A DNA stretch of 64,000 bases, taken from the NCBI GenBank assembly GCA_012184525.1, contig WOFQ01000009.1:62001-126000 (forward strand). Reading direction: 5' to 3'. How positions within the stretch are numbered: position 1 is the first letter of the stretch; each line of letters starts with the position of its first letter. The notes below the pieces were generated by a model, which saw only the letters and a list, made by a program, of their open reading frames with translations, did no database searches and had not been told where the DNA came from. The stretch comes from Xenoacremonium recifei. Lineage: Eukaryota; Ascomycota; Sordariomycetes; Hypocreales; Nectriaceae. Of this stretch, positions 1-12,236 are shown one piece after another. A program made the translations under genes and the position numbers.

Positions 1-1501
1 AAAGATGCAGCAGGGGCGTTCTTTGATCACCAGTTTCGCCTATGAGAGGATTTTGGGGAAACTCAAGTTCGAGGAGCTGTTCTTCCAGCTTCTGAGCTTC
101 CTGGATTGCGCGCAGGGCAGTTTCAAAGTCACGCTGTCTTCGCTGCCGGATTTGGTGCCGAAAGTTCCGGCAAAGTCGAATTGTCTGCGCAAAGAGCGTA
201 GAGGTGGTCGAGGACACTCCGGTCCATGGATGCGGCTGATCATCAATGATCTCGTGAACAGCCGAGCTGGGCTGAGGCGGAGGGATGAACGGCGACTCTT
301 CAATGCCGTCCGCTGGATCATCGTTGCTGACAACTGCCACAAGCATGTCCCAATAGGCCATGCTCTTATTAAAGAATGCAAGCATATCCGAATCCGCATT
401 CTGAAAGACCCGGGTGTGTCGGTTTAAGTGGTTAAGAAGGAATCGCGCTTCTCGGAAGAAGGGGAGTCCCAGCAGGGTTGCATCGATCCAGCAAGTAGTC
501 GTCCCGAGACAGAATAAAGCAAAGAGAAGCCCCATCGGTAATGCAGTCGGCTGCGGTTGGCATTTTATCAAGCTGACCTCGTTGTGGATCGCTTGCGTTG
601 CGGTTTGCATGAACTGGATCGCAGGCTGCCTCATCTGAGGGAGTCTTGTGGCGAGAAACGCTGCTGACATGCTCTGCAGAGCACTGAAAACCAGCGTGGA
701 CTCATGCCATAGATCGATGGCGAGTTTGCGGTTGAGGTTCGCATTGGAGTCAAAGCCAGACCACGCTGGACAGACTTGCTCGAACCAGTTGCTTATAAGG
801 AGAGTCGTCGTATCGGTAATGGGCGCCGTCGTCAAAACCGGGACGTGGGAGAAGCGGTCTCGGGGCTCGAGGGCTAACGGATTCACAGTTTGCGGCACCT
901 TGGCCAGCACGCCTCGAGAGGCCTTTGCGCGTTCTGAGGATCCGGATACTGTTCTGGGCTTCGGCCGGGGTCGGGGAGCTGTCGCAGCATCCGCGTCGCC
1001 CGCAACAGGATCCGCAGGAAGTGGAAGTGGTGGAGATTGACCAGCACTGTCCTTATCACTCCCCGGGCTTGGAGATGTGCTCTTGATGTGGCCTTTCGAG
1101 GAGGCTTCGCTGGGAGAGGTCGCGGAGGAGACACTTTCGTCCGGTTGGCTCGTTGTCGCTGATATAACGGTCTGATGGTTCGCCGGAGCTCCGATCAAGC
1201 TCTCGCGAAAGGTCGAGTCGTTCTTATCGGGCTGGTATTTGAAGGACCACTTGAACTCGCGCCAGTAACCCCCACACTTGATGCCCCTGCTGGTGCATCG
1301 TAAGCACTCCGGCCGCGTCTCGTCGCATTTCGTCTGTTGCGCGCATCGTCAGCAAGAGGAACTTGCGGTGCTGAGGCGAGGTATAATTACTCGTTTGGCT
1401 TTGCAGGTTGCGCAGCCCAATCGCGACCGTACGTGAGCTCCGGCTCTCGATTTGCCTCCTCCTCGGTTGCTGTCGGTGGCCCCTTTGCTCTTGTTGGGCA
1501 T
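1..1501 (-). CDS. Zn(II)2Cys6 fungal transcription factor, 3' part outside the window
   Basis: Sequence-specific nuclear regulator. Exon 1 is 1391-1501 and exon 2 starts at 1333 and runs off the left edge; a 57-nt GT-AG intron (1334-1390) splits the zinc cluster. Joining the exons gives a textbook C-x2-C-x6-C-x6-C-x2-C-x6-C cluster at residues 30-57. About 480 residues are visible. A basic Gly/Lys/Arg-rich stretch precedes the cluster, and a Ser/Pro-rich linker at about residues 75-150 follows it. A helical region with motifs such as WFEQVCPAWSGFD and MAYWDMLVAVVSNDDPADG resembles the Fungal_trans_2 (PF11951) regulatory domain. The frame stays open to base 1, so the gene continues beyond the window. 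The target is unknown, and 1.5 kb of empty DNA separates it from its nearest neighbour. Confidence 0.9.
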
Positions 1502-2999
1502 GGTGTGGGTTGCTGATAGGGAATAGCGGGAGGGGGTGGCCTAGAGAGAGTTGTCTCGTCGGCCAGCGGATAACAGAAGCAAGACAGAGAGGATGGGAGT
1601 GTCCCAGAGCAAGTCAGCGTTAAGACTGCTGTGACAAACCCCTCCCAGGGCGACAAACTAAGGTCTTCGACTTCAGGAGGAGAAGCGAAACCGGTTATCA
1701 GCAGCTCGCGGTGATTTATACCTGTGGGGCGTCCAAGTGCACAGATATAATAGAGCTAGCAATGCGGGGGAGACACGGATATCTCGAGCCAGTCATAGTT
1801 TCAGTAGAGATAAGCAGCCGGGCGTGAACCAGTAGTAGGTGCCGGGCCAGGGCGGACAGTCCGTCTCGAGTTGAGGCAGCTTGAGGCGAGACGAGGATCG
1901 GGGATCTGTCTGCCTGCCGTAGAGCCCGACATCGCCCATCCCCATGTCAAGGTGTCTGCGGGATATGCAGACGCGCAGACAGCAGCACGATCTGGCAGAA
2001 CCCCCTCACCCTTCACTCTCCTCCTCCAGGGTATGGTGGCCGGCTAGCAGCCCGGTCTATCCGGACCCCTGGAGTTGAGACAACCATGCTGTCTCGTCAC
2101 TCACGTTTCTGCATGCGATTTGTCGATAGATACTACGTCAGCGTCGCAGAGGGCAAGCGATTAGCAACCCAAGGGCCTAGACGGGCCGGTGGGAGGAGCA
2201 GCGCATTATCACCATCCAATCCGCTGCTGACAGAAACAAAGCTTGTGACCCAAAGAGTCCAACTAGACAGCTCGTCTTCGCTATTGAGCATGTGTCCAAA
2301 AGGAGCAGCTCACTAGCATGTATTTCTTCCCCCGCGCTGCGCCACGTCTTCACGATGCAGGGCCCAGGGCGTGACAACAGAGGCCTTCCCTCAGGCCTTG
2401 CCGACCAATCTCCGATCCCTGGTATGGGAAAGGAGAGAACTCGGCATGTCCCTACAGAGTTCCAGGGATAGTGCGGCAGGCAGCCTTAGGGGAACCGGGA
2501 CTGGGGTAGACTAAGAAACCCCTGCTCATGCTTGGGATGAATTCCATGCTACCGATCTGGAACTTGGCACATCTCCCCACAGTCTCCAGGTCGTGAAGAT
2601 CCCATGACGCCCTGCCGGAAGTATCACATTCTTTCCTCGAGTCATTTCGTGTCAATGACCCTTGGGGTTGTTGGAATAGCGCTGAAAGATTCATATTTGC
2701 CCAGCTCGGTCAATGGCTAGCCTCAAAAAACAATGCAAATAGCCATGGTTATCACGATGAGAGGTACGATATCGATGTAAGTACCCGGAATTTGGAAGTA
2801 AGAAGTTTGATGTCTAGAGTGATCTAAGAATATCCACCCCTCGTCTTCCTTCATCCATTATTCTAAGACCATCATTACGCTATCATTTCATCACGGCCCC
2901 CTTCCTTAGGCGAATTAGAGCTATCCAGTCTTGAGATAGTTATAACAAGCCCGAACATTATGCACCCAATACTTTCTAAATTCATCATAAACATCCTCA
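1502..2999. other. Intergenic, no gene recognised
   Basis: About 1.5 kb between the start of the zinc-cluster gene and the end of the DUF3445 gene. Only short frames without family resemblance occur. It should hold the promoter of the leftward regulator near 1502-2100. No repeat or RNA gene was seen. Confidence 0.5.
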
Positions 3000-4538
3000 T
3001 CAATGTATCCACTTCCTCTCCCATCCAGGGAAGAATGGATTCTCCTCCAGCGTTTGAGGTTGCCAATCGTTCGGGATCAAGCCTTGGGCAATCTGGAACT
3101 TCTCGTATTCCCTGAGCGCAGGCTTGGCTACATGCTCAACATGCCAAGTGCCTTTGTACTTCATCAAATTGGCCTTTCCTTCTTCAAGGATCTTCAGCAC
3201 CAGGGATGGGATGTAGGGCTCGTCCTTAAACTCCGTCATCGGAGTAAATAGGGCTTTGAAGTTGAACACGATGGCGCCAGAAAGAGGCAATCGGCGGAGG
3301 GTTTGCCAGTCGATTCGCAGATTGATGTCCTCGGCCTTGAGGGATTGGCTTTGCGTTTCACGGTGAGAGAAATCGGGGTGATCTGCGGGCAAGAAAAGCG
3401 GCTCACCAATTTCGAGCCCCCATGATCCTCTCTGGATGGGTCCAGATGCGGGCATTTTTGTGAAAAACCTGACTCATTTAGTATGTCGTTTGATAGCTGA
3501 AACGGGGTCCTTCTTACCTATCCATGCTAAACTCCATCTTCTCCTTGTAATCGGGAACGATTTTGTGGATGGCGGGAAGACCCAAGCCGATCTTCTCACT
3601 CAGCTTCCAGCCAACAGAAGAGCAAATAACTCCAGCCCTGAAGACATAACGTCCTGTTTCGGGATCTCGCAGCGTCATGGCGAAATCCTCTGGAACATTA
3701 TCCAAGAGCACCTTCAACGGGTCTGCTACCCGTAGATCATCGGTGGTGCTGAGGATGTGGTTGACAAAAGTACTTCCACGGAGTTCAAAGCAGGTCGGAT
3801 ATCGCGCGCACAGAAATTGAAGGACCATTTCCATCAGTTCCTTGCAAGCGAGTTCGGATCCAGGTAGAGCTTGAAGAACGTCTTTGCCATGTTTGGCAAA
3901 GAGTTGCTGGCGCTGCTTGATTCGCTCCCGATATGTATGTTCAAGTTCAATCCAGAAGTCAGGTTCCATTTTCTTGAAGGCTGTTTTCTCACAGAAGCTC
4001 ATTATTAGATGAAAAGAAGATTTACGGAGGTGCAGCACATACACATGGTTTGGTGGTAAGCCCATCTGAATGGCCGATACGGCCTCGGAACGGCGGTATC
4101 GATGTTGAAATTCTTCAAAGGAGATGGGAGGGGAACACCAGACAGAACAGCATAGTTGGGGAAATCGCCCAGCTTGAGAACCTCACCTACCGTGAATCCA
4201 CTGAACACATACGTGGAGGGGTTCGCGGTGCGGTAGTTGGATCCTAGCTTCAGGATAGACTTGGTGGAGAGGTCGCATGACGCTTGATTGTAGGACGAAG
4301 GGAGGAGTTGGGCGAGTGCTTCGCGCTGTGAAGGCGGAAATACTCTGGCGTATTCTGCTTCGGTCGACTTCTTCGAGTACTTGAGACTCTCTAGTGATGG
4401 GCTCTTTTGAAGGCCACCATCAAGAGACTTCCGCCTGTATAGAAGGGTGTATAGGACTGGGGCGATGACGCCCACGAATAAGGCAGCACAGAAGAAAAGC
4501 GCCGGGTTAGACCGGGCAACATCGGAGAGAACGAGCAT
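3000..4538 (-). CDS. DUF3445 protein (haem-dependent oxidative N-demethylase-like), paralogue A
   Basis: Three exons on the minus strand: 4043-4538, 3518-3980 and 3000-3468, with introns 3981-4042 (62 nt) and 3469-3517 (49 nt). They give 475 residues. The start is the ATG at 4538. A hydrophobic segment near residues 10-30 suggests an N-terminal membrane anchor. The rest matches PF11927: RPYRPFRWAYHQTM around the first splice site, then an acidic-aromatic WIELEHTY stretch, and near the C terminus the family hallmark TLRRLPLSGAIVF. Bacterial members are haem-dependent oxidative N-demethylases; that activity is known of the family and not shown here. A second copy with the same architecture but no introns lies at 12237-13472. 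The two flank the oxygenase-like gene and the rhamnogalacturonan hydrolase. Confidence 0.85.
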
Positions 4539-5830
4539 GGCCAAATAACTCGGTAAGTCTTTAGCCTGCCTGTGATCTTAGTTTCTACGAGATGGTACTT
4601 CAACGATCATATAAGATGAACAGATACAACATGATGCAGGCATCACCGGGCAATCGTGCTTGAGTTTGGGAATGTTCAGACGCACTGCTCGTATCTCCAG
4701 CGCCTCCTCCCGCCCTTCGTTTATTCAATCTGTTTTGGGTCATAGCAGGAGATAGCTCACGGCCCACCAAACCTGGGGTAGCGTCGATCGTGGGCTCCAG
4801 ATAAGTTTCCCAGAGGCTTTTATTGGTGCTCGGGGCGGTGGATGATACAATGCGCGGGACGTGGAATTGATATGCTAACCGAAAGGAGGCAATGTTAGAG
4901 GACTCACTGAAGCTGCAGCTCCCGCGATAAGACCTTTCGAGGGTCGCAGGGCTACTCGAAAAGAAGAGCTGGGTTGGAGTTACAGTCGGAATCCACGGGA
5001 AAAGGCGAGGCTCGATTTTGAGCTTGAAACGGCTCCTGTATCGCATGCGTGTTGGGCTGCTGTCTTCGCTTAACAGTTGGCTTTTGTGAATCACTGGCTA
5101 TGACTTTTATTGGTACAATTTTGATCTACTGACGAGGGACGTCATGCTGCCATAACGCCCGGGCATGGGGTATTCCCAGTCACACATTAAACCAAGTCTG
5201 GAAGTTAGATTGCAAATATTGCAGCTTACAGGCACACACGGGCGTTGCACAGCACCAGCTCACGCCACGATGCCTGAATCCTTCCACTGTCTTGGGGGCT
5301 TCAAGGTGCCGCACCTAGAGACAATCAATCCCTTGTCAGCTCGGGCTACTTTCAATGACGGAGGTGCACTTGGTTTTGTTCACCTGACGTGGCACGAGAT
5401 TTGATTCGCTTTGAGTTCTCTTTACGATTGACAGCTATAGTACGAGGCCGATTGCGTCAAGAATGGCTAACGGCGGACTTGGAGCTACGGCTAGAGTAGC
5501 CGACGCCACCAGGCAAACCAGATGCTGTGCTCGCTGCTTCACTCCAAAATTTACGGACGTGGAAGGGTATAACTAAATTCCACCATTTGATACCTGTATT
5601 TAGGGACTCTCAACGCATTTTTGAATATATTGCAATAGACAGGATACAAGAAGATTGACATTACCCCGCCATGGCTCTGAGAGGAGATATAACTGATCAA
5701 AGATTGAAAATTAAAATCATCTAACGCTAAGGACTGTGTTGCAACAAGAAGAAGGATGTGTTTTCAATAAAATCTCCCAAAAAGACGAGGCTGCTGATGA
5801 CCGATAATGTTCAACGAATACGTCATGAAA
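4539..5830. other. Intergenic, no gene recognised
   Basis: About 1.3 kb between the DUF3445 gene start and the 3' end of the oxygenase-like gene. A 164-codon minus-strand frame at 4600-5094 lacks family motifs and sits where the promoter of the DUF3445 gene should be; I do not call it. Confidence 0.5.
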
Positions 5831-7001
5831 CTAGACGTCAGACAAGTATTTTTGTAGTGTTCCCTCAGGGATCTCCTGGCCGAGGTAGTTTGGAACGCGC
5901 TCGAACATTTCCCAGGCAGTGTGTTTGAGCAAATGAATCTGGTCCCTGACCCACGACTCGACCTCCTCGCGGTTCGGAGCCTCGCCCGCTGCACGTTGTT
6001 CCTTGATTCTCTCCAGAGCTGAGTCGCAGCGGTCTCGGAGCCGCACAAGCTTCTGAGACATGATTGTGTGCATAGCGTTTGGTATGCTGTCGAATAGTAT
6101 GTTGACACTCTTGAGAGTGGTTGCAGTATCGTCTGCGTTTGGGTCTGCAAAGCTGTAGCTGTTGACCATACTAAGGCGTTCCGAGCAGTTATTGGCTCGC
6201 AGAGCAGCATGTTCAAGGTAGCCTCCAGCCATGATGACAGCACTTCCGATGGCTGCACCACGAGCCTTGATAATTTGCCCATCGCCCATTCTGATAGCAG
6301 TCTCGCCACCCACCATGGTTGAAGTATCGCTGAGCATAAGGACCAGGACCACAGGTGTCATATCCTTATGCCACTTATCGACTAGTTCCGAGTCATACAT
6401 GGAAGTTGGCATACCCTCGGCAGAAGGTAGGGGAGTCGTTGGTGTCTCGGTCATTTTGTATACACCATCAATGCCTTCGGCACCAAGCTGAATATTGACA
6501 TATCCCATGTCGTTCTCGCCACCCTGGAGCTTCAGGCCCGCCCCAAAAGCGAAATCGATAGCTGCTTGGGTAATGGGATGGTTCCATGCTTGCTTCATGA
6601 AAGTGGCTTCCTAGAAATCATTAGATATTACTCGGGCCGAGGTAAAAGCAGGGTATTCTCACGTTGTCAACATGAGGGTGACCGCTCAGCAAGCACGGGG
6701 CACGATCCCAAGAACGCATGAACTTGTCGAGAAATGACCGGCGGAAGATCTCTCTGCGAAGCATGCGAACTCCTTCCACCGAGAACAGCTGGAAGGGCTC
6801 TGTGTAGCAGATATTGGGACAGCCCCTGGGGACTTGAAGGCCGAGCTCTGTGAAAGTGTGGCGAGCAGAGGGAGGCTGGAAGTTGAGATGGATTGCAGGA
6901 TCAAAAGGAGGAAGCGGCAGCTCAAGCTCTTCGGGCATTGGGATTGCTGGCTGCTCGATGAGCGCTGGCTCCGGAGCAGGGGTCACAATGTCTGTCATCA
7001 T
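5831..7001 (-). CDS. 2-oxoglutarate/Fe(II) oxygenase-like protein
   Basis: Two exons, 6663-7001 and 5831-6610, separated by a 52-nt intron, encode 372 residues from the first of two adjacent ATGs. The fold is inferred from an iron-binding triad that can be read directly: H194-x-D196 in WHKDMTPVV, and a distal H247 followed by R258 (ERLSMVNSY), the usual H-x10-R-x-S spacing for the third iron ligand and the 2-oxoglutarate-binding Arg. The N terminus is Pro/Glu-rich and probably disordered. Fungal proteins of this type are common and mostly uncharacterised, so the substrate is unknown. A TATATAAA box lies about 150 bp upstream. The closest neighbour is a DUF3445 protein, also a possible oxidative enzyme, but a pathway link is speculation. 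Confidence 0.7.
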
Positions 7002-7152
7002 ATCGAAATCGATGGAAGCGCAGGATTAAACTGTGAAGAACTGTATCAAGATAAATAGAATATTAAGTGTGTTCTAGGATTTTCAAGTCTGAAGCAACGA
7101 TAGGATGAAGGTGTTGGACTGATGACCGGTTATGGGTTGGGCACCTCTGAGG

Positions 7153-7160
7153 TTTATATA
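7153..7160 (-). promoter_or_regulatory. TATA box of the oxygenase-like gene
   Basis: TATATAAA read on the minus strand, about 150 bp before the ATG at 7001. Good match to the consensus; function inferred from position. Confidence 0.45.
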
Positions 7161-9930
7161 GCTTCACATCGAAAAGGTCTGGTAGAGTCTTATCTGTAGA
7201 ATCTGTTGCATCAGATGAAGCTCTAACTGAATCCCGACACCGGAACGACTGGGATGATGGAGTTGTTGATGGGGTTGTCTTATCGTGGTGGTATCATCGC
7301 GACTTGATGTTGATCACATTTTGGTAGCCACAGACCGTAGAGTCGAGAACCTGAGAAGAATGTCATCCCACAAAATATAATGGAGAGTCTAACCGAGAAT
7401 GAGGTAGTGTCAGGTCCGCTTGGGCCAGTGGTCCACGAATATTCATCCTCTTGTAGCATCCTAACGTAAATATAGATTTGTCAATGAAGACCAGTGTTGC
7501 AGCTAAGGCCAAAAGGTTATTTTATTTAGGCCTCCATGAATTTCTCTGGGTTGATTAGCTATTACTCGGTGTCTCTTATGGTAACTTTCCCCAGGAAACT
7601 TTAAAGCTGCTCAGGATATCTTGTCACAGTCACTCAGGGTTATTTTTGGGAGTTTACCTCATTTCATGATGAGGCATAATAAGTGTGATGTAAACTTAGC
7701 TTGCATAAAAAGCGTATTCTAGACCTCATGGCTTATCTATGGACTAGTCACAGGTGTCTATGGAGACGTTGTCGAAGCTATTCGCGGTCTCAAGAATGCG
7801 CGTTGATGAGGACTGGTGGTGTTTGCGGGGGCTTGTGATCCACGATGTGTTGTTCGTGGAGGCGATTCGTGAAAATCACTTCGGCAGATCTCAGATCTTA
7901 TCAGAAAGACTTGCCATTTACGGAAACCCCTTTGCAAGTGCTGCAGGAACCCACCAGCGGGCCTTTTCCATCTGATAAGAGAAGACAGCTGACCTCAAGG
8001 CTGAACAGCGTCCTCACATGGCTTTTGTTAGCTCCTATACAATCCCCATAACACAATGTAGTGTGTTCTAGCGAGGCCGAGATCGGCCTTCATTATCAGA
8101 TCTTGATCCAGCTGGAGTGAAACTCCAAAATTTAGTTTGATCTTGGAATCATCGGGCATGAAGGCTCAGCGTGGAGGAGTGCCCAACAGGAGTCGAGAAG
8201 GGCAATTAACCCACCAAGAACCCGGAGATTTCCCCAATGACAAATGATACACGGTGGAGTTCTGATATGAAGTTCGACATTCAATCCATTGAGGAATGAA
8301 CTCCAAGACCGCAGGACTACATGACCCCTACGGCAGCTGTGCAGCTCTGCAGGCTATCTATATCGTAGGTGCTGTTGCTCAATGTAGTGTCCACTGTGCT
8401 TCAGCAGCGGATACGATCGTCCATTGCCAAAGCATTTTTGCGCATCGATTCAGGATCATATTGAACTGAAGAAATTGCTGTATAGACTGGTGACTGTAGT
8501 CAGTACGGGCTTATGAAGCCCGACTCACGAAGTCCTTAAACTTTCACATAGACCAGAGGTTCCTAGGCTTAAGGGCATTTGTACAATTGAAATTGAGGAA
8601 AGAAATAGATACTGAGCTGTTCCAGGTCAGCCTCAGGATCGCTGACAGCCTAGGAGCATCCAGATCCGGTGCGGCGTCGAGAGAACTTGACGCCCACCAT
8701 CGTAATCCTTACCGTTGAAATCCCGCCAAGTAAGCCTAATCAAGTGAATATTTCTCTCAACCACGAGAAAGCTAACCGTTTAGAAGCAAACAACTCGGAG
8801 CATCCAAAAGATGAGCGTTTAGAGGCAAACGCCGCCCTGATTTCGGATTACCTCCGAGGCATAGGCTTCTCTTACTAGATCAGGAAATCTTATGAGACAA
8901 GAATTTTGCTGCTAGAGACGTCGTGATCAAGTTTCCCCACATTGGCGTATTGATTGCCTAACAACGTTCCGTGGGCTTCTTGGCGATTCACCCCATCAAA
9001 TATAATGTTTCTTGGAAGGAAATGTTGGAATCGAGAGATCAGGGCCGGAAGGCAGTGCGACGGTTATGACTAACAAAAGCTTTTTGGCAACCTAATACAT
9101 AAGCTATAAACACGTGTCATAGGTAACGTTAGAACATAGGCCTTGTTTCGCGTTGACTTCTCAAGCACCGTAGTTAATTGATTGTTCACCAAGGATCCTC
9201 ATTGAATGATAAGAATGTAAGCGGATTGTCCTAGAAAACTTGCATCAATGTACCTGCAGGTAGATTGGTTACGTTAAGACATCGTAAAAGAACCGGCAAT
9301 ATATCACAGTATAGAAAGGTAAGGCAGGAATCCGGGGACGAAATAAATACAGAAATCGAAGGGTTTATAGTTTGACAATTTTCCATGAGGTTTATGCATA
9401 GTAGTATTTGCCCGGATTGATCGCCTATGATCAATCCGAATTGCCGGCTTATGTGGGCTGAAGTGTTTGATGAAACCCCCTTCATAGGTTTCGTTTCCGG
9501 GACCCAATTACATCGGGAATATAAATGGATGGGAATAGTTTTCGGGCTGGAGAAAAACAGTTGTTTCAAAACCTCTGGGCCCTGCCATTGGTGGGCTTAT
9601 CCATCTCAAACCGTGCGACAGGGTTCTGAGACGTAGGGACAAAGCAGCTATTTATCCACCATTTGCCAGGGGTCAAAAGAACTCCATACTGGATGATTTT
9701 TAGGTAGACAGCAACGCATCACACCATGCGTAATATGGATCTTACTATCCAAGCTTTTTTATTTTGTATATGAATAGCTTTTGCCCAATTTCCTCAACTT
9801 GATCTCATTCTGGTCAAGCTTCCCTTCGTTTTGTGTTGCTCTTTCAGTCTCTCGTTTTCTACACTCCTTGACCTGTGGTCTTTTTTCTTCATTCTCTTGA
9901 CGCGTCTCCCTAGAGGAGCCCTTAATCAAT
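7161..9930. other. Long intergenic stretch, no gene recognised
   Basis: About 2.8 kb between two divergent genes (oxygenase-like to the left, rhamnogalacturonan hydrolase to the right). All frames are short and broken, with no family motif. It contains moderately AT-rich stretches, which could be decayed repeat DNA, but no terminal repeats were recognised. Confidence 0.4.
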
Positions 9931-11848
9931 ATGTTCTCTTCAACTATCACGGTTTTGGTGGCTCTTGGCTGCAGCCTTCAGGTTGCTGCGCAACTAAGTG
10001 GCACAGTCGGGCCCTTGACTTCTCGAGCCGCAAAAGCTGCGGTTAACACTTGCAACATTATGGACTATGGTGGTGTCGCCGATGCTTCGACTGATAACAG
10101 CCAGGCCATCAGCGATGCTTGGGATGCTTGCGCCGAGACGGGCGGTGAGGTCTACATCCCAGAGGGAGATTATGGCCTATCCACGTGGCTGTCGCTCTCC
10201 TCGAGCACGGCTATGTCTTTCCGCCTTGATGGAATCATCTACCGCACTGGGTTAGAAATACTTGATCCTCAACCCTCACCGATGTACTGACAGCTTATGT
10301 AGAACTGACGGAGGCAACATGTTATTTTTTGAGCACATGACGGACTTTGAGTTCTATAGCAGCACGTCAGCAGGCGCGATTCAAGGGTATGGATACGAGT
10401 TTCATGAGGGTGAGTCTCTGATAACAGACAAACGCAGAGTTATTTGCTTGATTGTTGACTTTCGAAAGACGGCGAGTATGGCCCTCGCATCCTTCGTTTC
10501 TACGACGTCACAAGCTTCTCTATCCATGATGTGGCTTTGGTTGATGGTGAGCTAGCCCTTGTAGCGTCTTGCGTCTTGAGGCAGTGACTGACTTGGGAAA
10601 TATAGCGCCGCAGTTCCATTTCACCATGGATACTTGTACCGATGGCGAAGTCTACAACATGGTTATTCACGGTGGTAATGAAGGCGGTCTCGATGGTATT
10701 GATGTTTGGGGAACCAACATCTGGATCCACGATGTCGAAGTCAGCAACAAGGATGAATGCGTTACCGTCAAGAATCCCTCGGATCACCTCCTTATCGAGA
10801 ATATCTTTTGCAACTGGTCTGGTGGCTGTGCTATGGGCTCTCTTGCCACCGACACAGGTAAGTTCACGGACTTTCATCGAAGTTACTAAGTGCTGACCGA
10901 AGCGCACCAGATATTCACGATATTGAATACAAGAACGTCTACACCCAGAGCTCCAACCAGATGTACATGTTCAAGTCCTACGGAGGGAGCGGAACTGTCT
11001 CTGACGTAACCCTGGCAAACTTTATCGGGCATTCAAATGCCTATACTCTCGACCTCGACACCGCCTGGTCTTCGATGGACCCTGTTGATGGAGACGGAAT
11101 TTTGTATACAAACATCTCATTCTCTGGCTGGAAGGGCACTTGCGCCGATGGGGCTGAGCGACCTCCCGTCAAGTTCAACTGTCCTGCAGAAGTCCCTTGC
11201 ACTGAGATGGATGTTGAAGATTTTAACGTCTGGACTGATGAAGGTGACGTTGTCGAGTGGTGGTGCGAGAACGCCTACGGTACTGGTGTCTGCTTGGACG
11301 AGGATGACGCTACGACTACTTACACCACGACGCAAACCATCAGTTCTGTGAGCGATTACTCAATCTCAACTATGACTGACGAGATCACTGCCGGTCTCGG
11401 CCTTACTGTGTCTATTCCTATCCCCACCATTCGGACTTCCTTCTTCCCGGGTGTTTCTGCTTACAGCCCTCTTATGGCAGATTCTGCTTCAGAGGCGACT
11501 GAAGCTGTTGCCGCCTCCTCCGCTGTCGAGGCGGAGGTTTCTTCTGTTGCAGTCTCGAGCACTCCTTTGGCTCAAGTGGTGTCGACACCTGTCGCTGCCA
11601 CGCCTGTTGCAACCACGCCAGCTGCAGCCTCTAGCGCTTTCATCACTGTTGCGACGAGCGCTGCCGTCGTTTCTACCACTCCGGTGCCTGTAGTCACCTC
11701 CAGTCCGGAGATAAGCATAATCTCGCAGGTAGCCTCAGCCTCAACTCTGCCAACCAGTTCTAGCTTTGGGTGGGCTCCCTGGGGAGGTTTCCGGGGCTCT
11801 CCTTGCAGGGGCAGAACGTGCCGTAACTTCGGTGGAAAGCGAATTTAG
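9931..11848 (+). CDS. Secreted GH28 rhamnogalacturonan hydrolase with Ser/Ala/Val-rich tail
   Basis: Five exons (9931-10250, 10303-10409, 10469-10546, 10606-10857, 10911-11848) with 52-59-nt introns give 564 residues. A signal peptide of about 20 residues ends near AQ/LSG. The catalytic region follows the rhamnogalacturonase branch of the pectinase beta-helix family: MDYGGVADASTDNSQAI, GGNEGGLDGIDVWG, NKDECVTVK (the Asp-Glu pair used by this branch), NWSGGCAMGSL and SSNQMYMFKS. The enzyme would cleave the GalA-Rha backbone of rhamnogalacturonan I in plant cell walls, outside the cell. The last ~160 residues are a low-complexity Ser/Thr/Ala/Val/Pro tail, likely O-glycosylated, ending in a short Trp/Gly/Cys/Arg-rich segment. 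Such tails occur on some rhamnogalacturonases. No clear GPI signal is seen. Confidence 0.92.
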
Positions 11849-12236
11849 ATGGTTGTGCTTCCCGGGCCTGACAAACCTTTGCTCTGGTCCGGCTTCTCTG
11901 TATGATATATTAGTATATGTATCTAGTCGTAGGCATTCGAGCAGTCTCCCTGTTTACGATCTTGGATCAATTCAACCCAAAGCATTGATATGCTAAACTT
12001 TGTCATTATGAAGCTGTCGACTTCCAAGGTGATATAGAATTGTGTTTATGCAGACGCCGAATCATAATGGTACATGGCACAAGCTCATAGTCATTCATTA
12101 TGGTCTTCTCCTCGGGATTATTTACCCATGCGCTCTCTAGAATCGTGTCTAAAATGGCTATATACATGCTTTCAGTCGGCTCATTTCGGGGTCGAGGATA
12201 TGTTTCGCTTGGAAAATATCTTGTCATGATGCCACT
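11849..12236. other. Intergenic, convergent 3' ends
   Basis: 388 bp between convergent genes; should hold both 3' untranslated regions. Nothing else seen. Confidence 0.5.

Noticed and set aside
4600..5094. 164-codon minus-strand open frame
   Set aside because: No family motif, biased Ser/Thr composition, and it lies in the expected promoter of the DUF3445 gene.
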